DNA of 64,000 nucleotides from Adiantum capillus-veneris (lineage: Eukaryota > Streptophyta > Polypodiopsida > Polypodiales > Pteridaceae), in NCBI GenBank assembly GCA_014529385.2, contig CM043958.1, positions 124,139,817-124,203,816 of the forward strand, given 5' to 3'. The notes under the pieces were generated by a model. The model was not told the origin of the DNA. It did not search any database and saw only the letters and a list, made by a program, of their open reading frames with translations. A program made the position numbers and the translations under genes. Position 1 is the first letter of the stretch. Every line of letters begins with the position of its first letter. This document shows, piece after piece, positions 22,974 to 34,494 of this stretch.

Positions 22974-23972
22974 GCTTGGGAAGTTGGGCTTAGGAAGGGA
23001 TTTGAAAGAGTTGAGTACTGTGGAGAGAGAATGAGGAGCTGAGGGGAGGGTGAGGTGAGCTGCCTATGGTGGCTATGGTGGCTTTGACAGTGGAGATAGA
23101 GAAAGAGGGGAGGAGTGAGAGGTAGAGAGGTAGAGAGGATAGTGGAGCTGTGGGCTATGGAGTGTGGGACTCTAGAGGGTTGATGGAGGTGTGAGAGAAG
23201 GGGGAGCTATGGAGAGAGAGGAAGAGAGTGGTGGAAAGCTTTTGGCTATGGCTGCCTTGATTGTAGAGAGAGAATGGGAGGAGGGAGAGTGTGGGAGAGA
23301 AAAGTAATAAGGGAGAGAGAGAAAAGTGGATTTTGGGGGGGAAAATTGACTTTTTAAAGTTAGTTTATGTTTTGGGGTAGTTTTGGAAGCAAATGGGTCA
23401 ACTTTGGAACTTTTAAAAAAATTTCAATTTTTAGGGTTTTTAAGCATGCGCGTTTTTTTTTTTTGGGGTCCCTCCCTCTTTTATGACACCTCTCTCCTCC
23501 TATTTACCCCCCCTCCCCCCCCCCCCCTAAGCCTACCTCCCACCTCTCTCTAAGAGCCAAGCATTGAAGAGGGAGACAATTAGGCTGCACCCCTACCATT
23601 CCTCCTCCTCTAGGTGATATCCCAAGAGCCTTCTCATTGGTTCTCCCTTAAGCCTTCACTAATAAAAAAGGCCCAAGGAGAGTCCATATTTTTCCTAATG
23701 TGGACACAACCTTTGAATTTTGGAACCTTAGCATTTTGGAAGTCTTAATGGGTTGAACCTTAGGGTCTTTTTAGCCCATTGTTGCACATGGTTCTTCTGC
23801 AGATGCCCCCCCCCTTTGGATCCCTATTTTCTCTCCTTTGGATCCCTACTGTGGCCGGTCTACTAGCTTAACCAATATTCTAGCTTTTTCTCCCCTATCA
23901 CTTCCCCATATTAAATGATCAGTTTAACATGAGAAAATCATTTAGGAGAATCAGATATTGATTATTATGACA

Positions 23973-23992
23973 TTACCTCTCTCTTGAAATCA
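23973..23992 (-). other. Polypurine tract of the gypsy element
   Basis: On the minus strand AAGAGAGAGGTAA directly precedes the 3' LTR edge at 23972, where plus-strand synthesis would be primed. Confidence 0.7.
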
Positions 23993-24328
23993 TAGTCGTC
24001 CTCGACTATGGTGTAGAGATGATAAAGCATATTCATGAGTCCTTTTCTTAGCGGGTAGAGGATCCGTATGTTACCCTACGACATCATTCCACAATGGATG
24101 ACTAGTCCATTTGGCGCTTGACAGCCTGAGGCTGCCGCAAGCATGTCTGCACATTAGTCCTATTAGTCTTCCATAGTAGAGTGACAAGCTCTACTTGGTG
24201 TTTGGAAGACGTCGTCTCTGCAAACTTGATCTAAGCATGCATACTACTTCATTTTTGTGCACAATAAAGAAAAAGAGAGTCTTATAAGACAAAAAACTTT
24301 GTTCATTTTTAACATTTTGTACATTTGC
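23993..24328 (-). other. Gypsy 3' untranslated region
   Basis: Lies between the integrase stop (24329) and the polypurine tract. No coding features. Confidence 0.6.
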
Positions 24329-27300
24329 TTACTCTTGGGAAGCATTGTAAGCATTGACAAGGTTTAGGTTATCCTTTAATTGTATGCCTTGCATCCATCT
24401 AGCATCTTCAAAAGGATAATTCTTAAACTTAATAAGATATCGTCGGATAGTCTTACCATCTCTTAATACCTTGTCTTCATGTCGGAGAATGGACTTCGGC
24501 TGCAACACCTCCTCTTGGTCCTCGATCTCCAGTGGGTCTTCAATAGTTGGTTCTTGAGGTGGCTCTCCTTTGTAAGGCTTTAATAGGCTCACATGGAAAG
24601 CATTGTGTATGAGCCAATGATTGGGCAACTTGAGTTGATAGGCCATCTCATTGATTGGCCAAAGAATCTGGAAGGGACCATAGTACCTTTTTGCTAGTTT
24701 AGCATAGTACTTTTGGTGGCCCGTAGGATTCTTGCCCGTCGTGTGCCTTAATCGAGCCTTGGAAAACTTTAACAAGACCGAATTGTGTTCTTTAAAGGCT
24801 TGGGTTCTTCTGTGCTTGTCAGCAACATCCTTTTGCCTTTGCTGTGAGATAGAGATAGCATCCTTAATCTTTTGAAAATATTCTTGTAGGTCTCCGGTAT
24901 ACTCATCTGCAGTGAAGATCTTCCCATGTACCTTAAGTAGCAAGGGACTTTTTGATCTTCCCTCAATTACCTCGAAAGGTGCTTTTCCCGTGGAAGTATG
25001 TATAGTGTTATTGTAAGCATACTCCTCTAAGGGTAAGTACTGCTCCCATTGGGATCTTTGATCTACTTCCGTTACATAGGCTTTTAGTAGATCGAGAATT
25101 GTTAGGTTAGCTATTTCACTTTGGCCATCCGTTTGTGGATGATAGGCCGAAGAGAAGTTTAGCCTTGTTCCTAAATTCTCAAAGAGACCCTTCCAGAAAT
25201 TACTGGTCATTCTAGGATCTCTATCCGACCCTATAGACATTGGCAAGCCATGGTACTTGAAAATTTGTGAAATGAAGAGGGTTGCCATTTGATGGGCTTT
25301 GATAGTCTTTTTGATAGGTATAAAATGAGCTTGTTTACTGAACCTGTCTACTATCGTCCATATTCCCGTATTCCCATGGATAGACTTAGGCAATCCAAAG
25401 ATAAAATCCATGGATATGCTCTCCCATGGTGAATTAGGAATTGGCAAGGGTTGAAGCAATCCAAGTTGCTTCCCTCTATCAAATTTTGTCTTTTGGCAAA
25501 CCACACATTTAGAAACATACTCTTGTATGTTCACTTTCATGGTAGGCCAATAGAAATATGTTTCAATTCCCTTTAAGGTAGACTGAATCCCTCTATGCCC
25601 CGCATACGGTGGAGCATGAGATTCATACATTACTTTCTCACGTAGTGACTTAGTAACACATAGTCTATTGCGATAGAGAAGATAACCATCTTGTAAAGTA
25701 AATGGTTCTTCTTTCTTCCCTAATGCAAGGGCTGAAATCACATCTCTAAAATCGGGATCAATAGCGTACTCATCTATCATTGAAGATAGATAATTGTGAG
25801 TTGCTATGGAAACCGCATTCACTCTCGACCGTCTTGAGAGTGTACAACTACTTGATTATGCTTGCCAGCAATGTGAGCAATATGAAAATGAAATTGAGAA
25901 AGGAAATTTGCCCACCTCATTTGTTTGTCGGAGAGCTTGGTCTGCATCATGAAGTACTTAAGACTTTGGTGATCCGTTTGCAGAATGAAAGGAGTTCCTA
26001 GTAGTGCTTCCATGAGTCTAAGGCATGTAGAACTGCAAGGAGTTCCTTTTTGTATATGCCTAGAGCTTTCTCAACAGGGTCGCGCCTTCGACTCTCATAG
26101 CCTATGGCGTGCCCTTCTTGGAGAAAAACAGCTCCAAGGCAATCACCACAAGCATCACATTGGACCTCAAATGGTTTTGAGAGATCCGGTAGTGTAAGCA
26201 CAGGTTGAGAGATAAGCTTTTCTTTAAGCTTTTCAAAAGCATTGTTCTCCTTAGCAGAGCATGTATACCTAACGCTTTTCTTTGTTAGGTCATGTAATGG
26301 TCCCGCAATTTGTGAGAACTTTTCTATGAAGCGTCTATAGTATGCACACATACCTATAAAGCTTCTTAGTTCATGAAGATTCCTTGGTTTAGGCCATCCT
26401 TTTATTACCTCTAACTTTGATGGATCCATTTGGATGCCATCTTGAGAGATAATATGACCTAAATACTGAATCTCTTGCAAGAAAAATTGACTTTTCTTTC
26501 GATTAACATGAAGTTTATTCTCTCTCAAAACTTGAAATATTACCTGGAGGTGTTGCTTATGTTCGTCTAATGAATTAGAGTAGATGATAATATCATCAAA
26601 GAACACTCCAGTGAAGGTTGGATGAGGCCTGAAAAGCTTCTCCATCAAGCAATTGAATGTGGCTGGTGCATTGGTCAAGCCAAAAGGCATGCCAATGTAT
26701 TCATAAAGACCAAATGTGGTGTGAAATGCGGTCTTTACAATGTCTTGATCAACTATCCTTATTTGATGATAGCCACTTTTTAGGTCAATCCTTGTAGCTT
26801 ATCAAATAGGTCTTCTACCCGTGGAACGGGAAACCTATTCTTGATAGTGATCCTATTTAGTGCTCTATAGTCGACACACATACGATATGTGCCGTCTTTC
26901 TTTTGCACTAATAGCACAGGTGGGCAAAATGGAGATGAGCTAGGCCTAACCATGCCCTTCTCAACTAACTCATGCACTTGCCGCATAATCTCCTCTTGTT
27001 GAGCTTGGGAAACTCTATAAGGAGGTTTTTTAGGCGGTGAACTTCCTGGAAGAAGTTCAATTTCATGGTCATCATTACCTCGTTTAGGAGGTAGCTCACA
27101 AGGGATGTCGTCAATAAAAACATTTTGAAACCCCTTGAGAAAATTGGATAACTCTAATTCCTTTTGGTTGCTTTTATTTTCTTTTGTTAAAGCATTAGGT
27201 TCATTTTCAGAATCTTTAACAAAAATCATGTACACGGAAATAGAGCTCTTTATTGACTTGTTGAAAGCTGGTGTATGTACAATGGGGATAGTGTTACCCA

Positions 27301-27739
27301 TTTCCTTACCATCTATATACATGTCTTTTTCCCTGAACTTAAAGGAGATTCTCCTTTCAGGAAATTTAACATCGGCAGCCAGGCGGTCAAACCATGGTGC
27401 CCCTAGGATTACATCCTCATGCTTGAGAGGAGAGATAAAGAAGTCCTCTTTGTCCACATAGCCTTGGACATGAAGCCTCAATTTCCCGATTAAGGGAGTG
27501 TCTGAAGCTTCTTGCCCCTTGAAGGCACTGTTTGCGGGTAGGACATCTCCCATCTTGTAGGATTGTATGCCTAGCTTGGTGGCCAACTCTATAGATATAA
27601 AATTGTGAGTAGAACCAGGGTCAAAGAGAATAAAAGCATCATGTTCTCTTACCTTTCCCCAAGCATGGCATAGAGGAGATCCTTTGTGATGAGTCTCCTC
27701 CTCTTGGATTTCAACCAAGGAAGCTCTAGGAGGATCTTG
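24329..27739 (-). pseudogene. Gypsy pol: protease, RT, RNase H, integrase, chromodomain
   Basis: Protease active site [12 protein letters not shown] lies near 27620. RT follows with [20 protein letters not shown] and, after a small frame-breaking deletion near 26785, [25 protein letters not shown] and FFDDIIIYS. RNase H shows CDACGDCLGAVFLQEG and, after a stop near 25998, TDHQSLKYF. The integrase frame (25822-24329) is open: HH-CC finger (AGHRGIQ, CVVCQKTK), D-D-E core (MDFIFGLPK, GSDRDPRM, TDGQSEIAN), GPF-type module (RYYGPFQIL) and a chromodomain-like end (IRRYLIKFKNYPFEDARW). The chromodomain would steer integration to marked chromatin. The three breaks make the polyprotein non-functional. 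Confidence 0.95.
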
Positions 27740-29241
27740 GCGGTTGTTCTTTTGGGGACAAGCGTAGTACGCATGCCCTTGTTCGCCGCACTTGAAACAA
27801 CGGTTATCCTTGCAATAACGCTCAAGCTCTTCAGGAGAGAGTTTGTTCTTACCTTTGTAAACTCCTTTCTCTTTAGCTTTATTGGAGTTTCCCTTAGGAG
27901 ACTTTTGGACATTGTCCTTCCCCTTAGGCTCATTGGAACCCTTGTTTTTCGGGGGCTTATTATTTCTTTTAGCTCCCGTTTGCAAATTGATTCGTGAGGC
28001 CACCATAGTATGGTGTATTACTGCCAATATGGTACGTGGCCTTTGGGAGTTGACATACTCCGCCATTTCTTCGGTTAAGCCCGCACAAAATTGTTGCTTT
28101 TGCTCTCCAAAATCCAACTTTTTAAAGACAGTGGCTTTGATTTGTAGGTCCCAAAACTTGCATATTTGTGGATGGATTCATTGGGAGAGAGCTTTAAGCT
28201 TCACCATTCGGTGAGTACTTTGTCTTTGGCATCGGTGGCCAAAAACTGCTTCATAATGGAATCTCTTAAAGCTTTCCATGTTCGTGGAGCTTCACCGTTG
28301 GCTCGTAGGCTAGACCACCATTACCTAGCGGACTTTTGAAAGTGTATAGCTACATGGCGTTTCTTAGAGGACTCCGTAAAGCCCTCATCTCCAAAATCCG
28401 CATCAAATTGCTGGATAAAGGCCAAGACTTTGTCCATAGCACCAAAGGTGCCATCATAGGTAAGGAAAGAGATGCTCTTCCCTCCCTCTTTGAACTTCTT
28501 CAGCTTGGATGACCTCTTCCATGAGGCATAGGATTTCCTATGGCCTCTTCTTTTTGATGGTTCAAAGGTTGCACCATCACTTTCTTCAGAAGGTGAAGAA
28601 TTTGAAGAAGGTGGAGAAGAGGGTGACCTCTTTCTCGCCTTTTTCTTGTCTTGATCTTCGTTGTCTTTACCATCACTTTCATAAGAGGAAGAGGATGAAG
28701 AAGATTGAGAAGAGGGTGTCCTCTTTCTCGCCTTTTTCTTCTCTTGCTTTTTATCATCCCTCTTTGAATTATGACGTGGAGAAGAGTGTGATGGTCTTCT
28801 CCTCTTTGGTGATGATGGAGAGCGTTTAGCCCGCCGTCTTCGTGGAGCCATCTCCGCCAAGGTGGCAGGAGACTCACTTCTTTCTCGTTCCTTCGGTGGA
28901 GGCTCTTGAATTCTCCTTTGGGAAGGAGATGCATTAACAAGAAGTAAATTATTGAGCCCTTTGTATGGATTCTCTTCTTCTTCACGAATCGGAGAGAAAC
29001 CTCTTTTGGGAGTCTCACAAGGAGGCGTCCTGGGTGTTCTCTCGTCATGGTGATGAGCTTGGAGAATCCCGTGAGCACGGAGCTGCCGTTGCACTTCACT
29101 TTGGAGAGATGGATTGACCATGGCTTGTTGAAGCCTAGAAACAAGATAGTTAACAAGCATTGAAGCATCATTAGTAGCTTGCTCATGAGAAAAATCAAAG
29201 TTATCAACATTAATTTCACTCTCTTTACTATTGTCAGCCAT
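27740..29241 (-). pseudogene. Gypsy gag
   Basis: The ATG at 29241 begins MADNSKESEINVDNF. A long Ser/Arg/Lys-rich region (RRRRAKRSPSSPKRRRP; duplicated KKKARKRSPSS blocks) precedes the capsid-like part (FLTYDGTFGAMDKVLAFI, WWSSLRANGEAPRTWKAL). A TAA at 28321-28323, a TGA near 28201 (CGA type) and a frameshift near 28130 interrupt it. The capsid end ([20 protein letters not shown]) leads to a zinc knuckle [14 protein letters not shown] near 27796-27757. The RS-like N-terminal block is unusually long for a gypsy gag. Confidence 0.93.
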
Positions 29242-29477
29242 TCTAACAACTTTTAGGTGTACTTTGGCACTTCAAGGCCTAGTTGGTACTCCTCTTTACC
29301 CCTTTAGAAAAAGCACTCAAGCTACTGTACCCGCGGCTCGAATACCATTAATTGCAAGGAATAGAAGAGAGGGTCTTTTGACACCAAAACAGCACCGGCT
29401 CCTATCAAGATTCTAATAGCTCAATAGTGGTTAAGCCGTAGGCAAGCCCCGTAGGACTCCACTATAATGACCATAGC
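29242..29477 (-). other. Gypsy leader (gag-proximal part)
   Basis: Untranslated leader between gag and the primer site; its other part is 46380-46508 beyond element B. No features of its own. Confidence 0.6.
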
Positions 29478-30178
29478 CATTAGGAAAAATATGGACTCTC
29501 CTTGGGCCTTTTTGATTAGTGAAGGCTTAAGGGAGAACCAATGAGAAGGCTCTTGGGATATCACCTAGAGGGGGAGGAATGGTAGGGGTGCAGCCTAATT
29601 GTCTCCCTCTTCAATGCTCGGTTCTTAGAGAGAGGTGGGAGGTAGGCTAAGGGGGGGGGGGGGGGTAAATAGGAGGAGAGAGGTGTCATAAAAGAGGGAG
29701 GGACCCCCCAAAAAAAAAAGCGTATGCTTAAAAATCCTTAAAATTGAATTTTTTTTTTAAAGTTCCAAAGTTGACCCATTTGCCTCCAAAACTGTCCCAA
29801 AACATAAACTAACTTAAAAAAGTCAATTTTTCCCCCCAAAATCCACTTTTCTCTCTCTCCCTCATTACTTTTCTCTCCCACACTCTCCCTCTTCTCCCTC
29901 CTCCAATTCTCTCTCTACAGTCAAGGCAGCCATAGCCAAAAGCTTTCCACCACTCTCTTCCTCTCTCTCCATAGCTCCCCCTTCTCTCACACCTCCATCA
30001 ACCCTCTACAGTCCCACACTCCATAGCCCACAGCTCCACTATCCTCTCTACCTCTCACTCCTCCCCTCTTTCTCTATCTCCACTGTCAAAGCCACCATAG
30101 CCACCATAGGCAGCTCACCTCACCCTCCCCTCAGTACTCAACTCTTTCAAATCCCTTCCTAAGCCCAACTTCCCAAGC

Positions 30179-31368
30179 ATGTCCACGCATAGACGGCCCA
30201 AACCAGAGATAGAGGAGATTGTGTTGCACAACACAAAAGACTCAAAGGGGGTATGGATCCCACAAGTATTTAAGAAAGGTGCATGGATCTACATGCAACC
30301 GTCACGTGCTGGACCTCATCGCGTACGGTGTCGAGGCGTATTAGAACGTCATTGGAAGGGCCGGCTATTGGCATTCAAAGAAACAAAGTCCGGAATGGTG
30401 GCCATCGTGAAACATGTCTACAGTGCAGCTGAGCTCCACCTCAAGAGAGCTTCAACTCAATTTGCACCTCATTGTAAGTTTTCATGGTTTAGCTATCCCA
30501 TGCATATGTCATGTTTACGTTTATGTGATCATTATGTTTAACTAAGGGCATTTGTAAAGATGTTTTTCCATCCAGCTTAGTTGAGGAGCAGCCGCTTGAG
30601 TGCCTCTCAGGCACGTTCATGGTTGTGCATGCTCACATTGGGGAGCTTATGTTTCCTAATGTTTCATCGAAAAAACTTACCAAGCAGCGAATATTCATGT
30701 ACTCCCACAAGTATGTGGTGCCGAAGTCAAGCCAAAGCTATGGTAGGTTAGAAGCCGTGGAGACACCCTCATTGCAGAGTGCACAATGGCCAACTCCAGA
30801 CCATTGGGCTTTGCTTTCTTTCAAGCGCAAGGTGCTGCAAGATTTCCAAGGGTCCCTAAAGTTTGGTAAGGCAACCAGATTGATGGGTCTCAGTTGGCAT
30901 TGTCCCATTCATTTGTTTGTGCATGCATTCCGCTCTCTGCCGATTGTAGAAACACCAACAATGTTTGTTTGCAAAGAAGTTGACATAGATGCAATGGACA
31001 CCATTCTAGGTGTCAATTGGGGCTATGTTGACGGTTTGCATGATGGTGACCGTTATAAGTGCAATGTGTCCCCCACGCAGCTTTGCCTTCGGTATTTGAA
31101 AGCAAGGTGCACCTTGTATGCACGGTTTAGCTATGAGAGGTTGATGCACAAACGTGGCAAATGGATACCCTTGCAGCTGACAGCCGAAGAGATTCAATCC
31201 TTTGAAATTCGTGTCCGCATGCCGAACAACGAGGTGGAGGTGGTTGCAGTGAATCCGCATTGGACTCTTGCCAATCTTCGGGAACACTTTGTCATAATGG
31301 GATTCGAGGATGTCGGTAATGCAAGTTTCAAACTAGAACAACGCAAGGTCTGCTTTGTGCTTGCTTAG
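30179..31368 (+). CDS. Element B gene 4: unknown protein, apparently intact
   Basis: Exon 1 is 30179-30473, intron GTAAGT..CTTAG 30474-30580, exon 2 30581-31368; the splice keeps phase (T plus TT) and gives about 360 residues without stops. It starts MSTHRRPKPEIEEIVLHN. Visible stretches are HIGELMFPNVSSKK, WALLSFKRKVLQDFQG, CKEVDIDAMDTILGVNWGY and FSYERLMHKRGKWIPLQL. The C-terminus (IRVRMPNNEVEVVAVNPHWT, then LANLREHFVIMGFED and ASFKLEQRKV) has the strand-turn-helix rhythm of a ubiquitin-like or PB1-like beta-grasp domain. That is inference. C carries a distant homologue. It is transcribed inward from the terminus, opposite gene 1. I do not recognise the family. Confidence 0.8.
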
Positions 31369-31719
31369 CTACCTTTTCTTATTTTTTGTGGGTTTTTGTA
31401 TTTTGATTGGCCATTTTTGGTTGTATAGATTGGAAGGCGGATGGAGGCCACTATGCTTGTTTACAAAGATTGGGCTACAGATGAAATCATCTTGTCTAAG
31501 TGAATTGGCTTGTAACTTTAATCGTTTATATATTGGATATTTTATTAAAGATTTTGAAAAGTTTTAAGGTGTTGTACTTGAGTTTTAAGGTGGTGTAAAT
31601 TTATTTTTATTTTTTCGAGATGGAATATGTCTATATAAGGAGGACCACCTCCTCATTTCACCATTTTCATCCCAGCATTGCAGAGAGACCTAGCATACCC
31701 AATCACGTAAAGAGAAGAA

Positions 31720-33280
31720 ATGGATGCTACTAGTGCTTTAGATGCATTCCTTACTGAGGTTGGGCATGCAAATCGCCCTGAGCTTCAAGCATTTTTCACA
31801 ACCCAACCCGATTTGGAACCACCTTGACCCTCCACTCTCAATCTCTTGAGCACATTACTTCATACATTTCCACGTGCATGGGGAGATTCATTGTTGAGTT
31901 ACCAAACCGGCCAGGGCAATGGGTCCCTGAAGGCCTTCTCCACCACATCTACCAAGGGGATAGGCCATTTCATCAGTGGCTTGCACGCTTTGCCACCATA
32001 GCACAACCCGTCGGACAATATGTGCGGCTTGAAGCTGATGATGTGCGAGCAATGCGTAAGGGAAGGATCGGAATTTTTTTTTTCTTTGTTCAGGCCATAA
32101 TGATCTTCCTCCTTCACGAGTTCCCAACAGGCCCTGACGTAGTGCTACCTCACTTGCAGATCAACGGGGTATTGGCTGATGTGAAGGACCCCAAGCCCGC
32201 GGCCATTGACTCATCCGCAGAGGAGAGGACGCTTGCCTTGACCTACCCTGTAGGGATTCAAGGCCTCTTGGAGGCCTCTCCATCAGTCGGTTCATCCTCC
32301 GGACCGCCAAAAGGAACCACCACTTGGGATGCCATCCCTGAGGTAGAGATTACCCGCTTCTCCTCCATTGTGGTGGGTGGGGAGGAGTTTGTGTTTATGC
32401 ACGATCTGGAGAAATCCTTTGAGCTTCGCATGGATGAGTGTTTCGCCATCCTCGATGCCCATGGCAAGTTTGATCTTGATACCACCACCTCCCATGACGA
32501 TGATCTCTTATTGCCCATGGGGAATACTTTGGCGAACACAGTGGTGATCGCACAAGCCAAGGTGGCAGCGGCCGAGCAGGCCAAGGTCTCTGAGGAGGAG
32601 TTTGTGGCCGTGCAAGCCGTGTGTTTGGCTAAACGCGCAAGAGTGGATTCACCACCACCTGCTGCAACACCTGTTTTGCTTGATCCAAAGGGGAAGTCAA
32701 GCGTTGATCTTTACTTGCACCCGGATGCCGATGAGGAGGATCGTAGACAACAGGTATAGATGCTCACTTACATTTGATTGTTACAAATGATTTTGTTAAT
32801 GTTATATGACAATTCTGTGCCATATCTCAGAAAACCTATGTTCTGCAGGATGTTCTGGAGGTTGACGCTTGGGCGCAACGGTCAGGGGGGAGGAGGACGC
32901 CGTTCGGACCTCAAGCGACACTTGCTCACTACCTCAGCACACTTCCCACTGGTGTCGTGGTGTTTGTCCCTGCCGACTACTCTCCCAATGGTCGCTACAA
33001 CATTTTTGCTCTCAGTTCACTCTCCAAGGCGTTGTGTTTAACAACACTTGCCCAAACGGCCAACCTTGTAGTGCTTGTAAAGAAAGATTTTGCAATATCC
33101 ACTTTCGGTGTAAACTTTCGCGGGCGCCTTATTGCCCATGTCGGCATGAACCAAGCTGTAGGGGTTAATGACACCCGAGAAATCACAACCACTTTACTTA
33201 ACAGGGAGCCACTCCAAAAGGCCAAGTGCCAGAAAATTGTAATTAGAAAGATCCTAAAGCAAAAGCCGGATACCATGTAA
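31720..33280 (+). pseudogene. Element B gene 3: unknown conserved protein, one frameshift
   Basis: The ATG at 31720 gives MDATSALDAFLTEVGHANRP; a frameshift near 31826 leads to an open frame that runs to the donor at 32753 (CAACAG|GTATAG). The acceptor at 32848 (TTCTGCAG) opens exon 2 (32849-33280), in phase. A conserved block, FSSIVVGGEEFVFMHDLEKS then FELRMDECFAI, matches FSTYKVNKKEYVLLNDIQHL then FDLREVLAEWG in element C. Exon 2 (DVLEVDAWAQ, PTGVVVFVPADYSPNG, GVNFRGRLIAHVGM) is homologous to the exon after the intron in C, so the intron position is conserved. About 490 residues if repaired. Function unknown. Confidence 0.8.
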
Positions 33281-33514
33281 AGCATTGATTTCTTTAATGA
33301 AACTACTTTTTGCTGTCTATGACTCTCTTTCTTGCAAGGTTCTGAATTTCTTATATGTTGGGCTTCCATTGTGTATGAGAAGCACCATAATTTCTCCTAT
33401 GACTACTAAAGGGTCTGGCAGGCATTAAAATTTAAAAAATGCATACTTTGTTATATCTAGGCTTCCAAAGTTATGTATGTGCCTAGTAAAGGGCTTGGAA
33501 GTCCCTAAAATATG

Positions 33515-33584
33515 CTGCCACAAGGGCGCGCATTGGGGCTTTCCATCAGCTGATGAACTGTGAAAATGCGCGCCCTTGTGGCAG
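33515..33584. repeat. Internal hairpin of element B (copy 1)
   Basis: Arms CTGCCACAAGGGCGCGCATT (33515-33534) and AATGCGCGCCCTTGTGGCAG (33565-33584) are perfect inverted copies of 20 bases with a 30-base loop. Confidence 0.95.
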
Positions 33585-33675
33585 ATGAAATTGGACACAT
33601 CTAAGAGTATACCCAGGTACAAAACAGAGTGACAAGACATTAATACCCAGTTGCAAAAGAGAAAGACATGGATAC

Positions 33676-33906
33676 CCAGGTAACCTTAAGCCCATCTTGC
33701 CCCAGATACCTAAAGTTGTATCAACAAACCACAAGAGTAAACTGTGGCAATATCTAAGCCCTTTTTGGAGTATAGGAGCATACCTAGTTACAAAACAGAG
33801 TGACCAGGTAACCTTAAGCCCATCTTGCCCCAGATACCTAAAGTTGTATTAACAAACCACAAGAGTAAACTTTGTGGCAATATCTAAGCCCTTTTTGGAG
33901 TATAGG
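33676..33906. repeat. 128-bp tandem duplication in element B
   Basis: Unit 33676-33803 (CCAGGTAACCTTAAGCCCAT...) recurs at 33804-33906 with few changes. Element A has only one copy of this segment (near 21005-21110, inverted), so the duplication arose in B. Confidence 0.9.
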
Positions 33907-34040
33907 ACTGACATGGACTAAGGGGGGTTTATTGCCACCAGCATCTATGCTAATTGAAGAATTGAAGCGAACAAAACATACTTATTGCTTGTCAAAATTG
34001 TCTAGAAACCACTGGAAAGTGTCTGGAAAGCACTAGGAAA

Positions 34041-34114
34041 GGCTGCCACAAGGGCACGCATTATGTCCATCCATAGGCCTCTGGAAGCCCCAAATACGCG
34101 TCCTTGTGGCAGCC
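34041..34114. repeat. Internal hairpin of element B (copy 2)
   Basis: Arms CTGCCACAAGGGCACGCATT (34043-34062) and AATACGCGTCCTTGTGGCAG (34093-34112), loop of about 30 bases. The equivalent in A is 20796-20869. Confidence 0.92.
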
Positions 34115-34494
34115 AATTTGGGGGCATTCCAAGCCATTTTCAACACTTTGTAGATATTTTTGCCATGCAATAGTGAGTCACATAGCATGGATACATCAGG
34201 AAGTGCATGCCCCACTTAGCCAAGGTGCTAAACGTAGGCAATTTTTCACAATAACAAGCTAATGGATACATACATACAATAGAAGGTAGACAAAACTTGA
34301 ACCAGTGCTACATTGCATGGTACAGAATTAAAACAATACAATGCGCAGTGGGGTATACAATAAAAGACGCTTATATTCAAATTCTTCCAAATAAAATGCA
34401 CAGAGTGGGATATACAATCAAAAGATGCTTGTATTCAAATTATTCCCAATCTTGGAGTTCCGTAAATACAAAAAGGTTGATGCCTAATTACAAG

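Larger units (their letters stand above)
15923..23700 (+). mobile_element. Element A: histone H3-carrying DNA transposon, deletion copy
   Basis: Left end CATTAGGAAAAAAATGGACT and right end AGTCCATATTTTTCCTAATG form a terminal inverted repeat of about 32 bp (with CTCC and GGGCCTT further in). The uninterrupted gypsy LTR at 49166-49180 reads GACCTTTGGACAC; joining the bases left (GACCTT) and right (TGGACAC) of A gives exactly that, so no target duplication was made. Inside are gene 1, the H3-like gene, two internal hairpins, the last codons of gene 3, and gene 4 on the opposite strand. Compared with B it lacks about 1.6 kb (most of gene 3). All genes are broken. Confidence 0.93.
14596..23972 (-). 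repeat. Gypsy 3' LTR, interrupted by element A
   Basis: LTR parts are 14596-15922 and 23701-23972. They align collinearly with 46522-47840 plus 49162-49429. The short open frames inside the LTR (for example near 15211-15483) recur in the other LTR and are not genes. At 15911-15920 this copy keeps the intact site CCCTTAAGG where the other LTR holds the TTAA element. Confidence 0.95.

Noticed and set aside
33515-34114. CRISPR-like array for the repeated hairpins
   Set aside because: Only two modules per element, each an inverted repeat; no spacers and a eukaryotic context.
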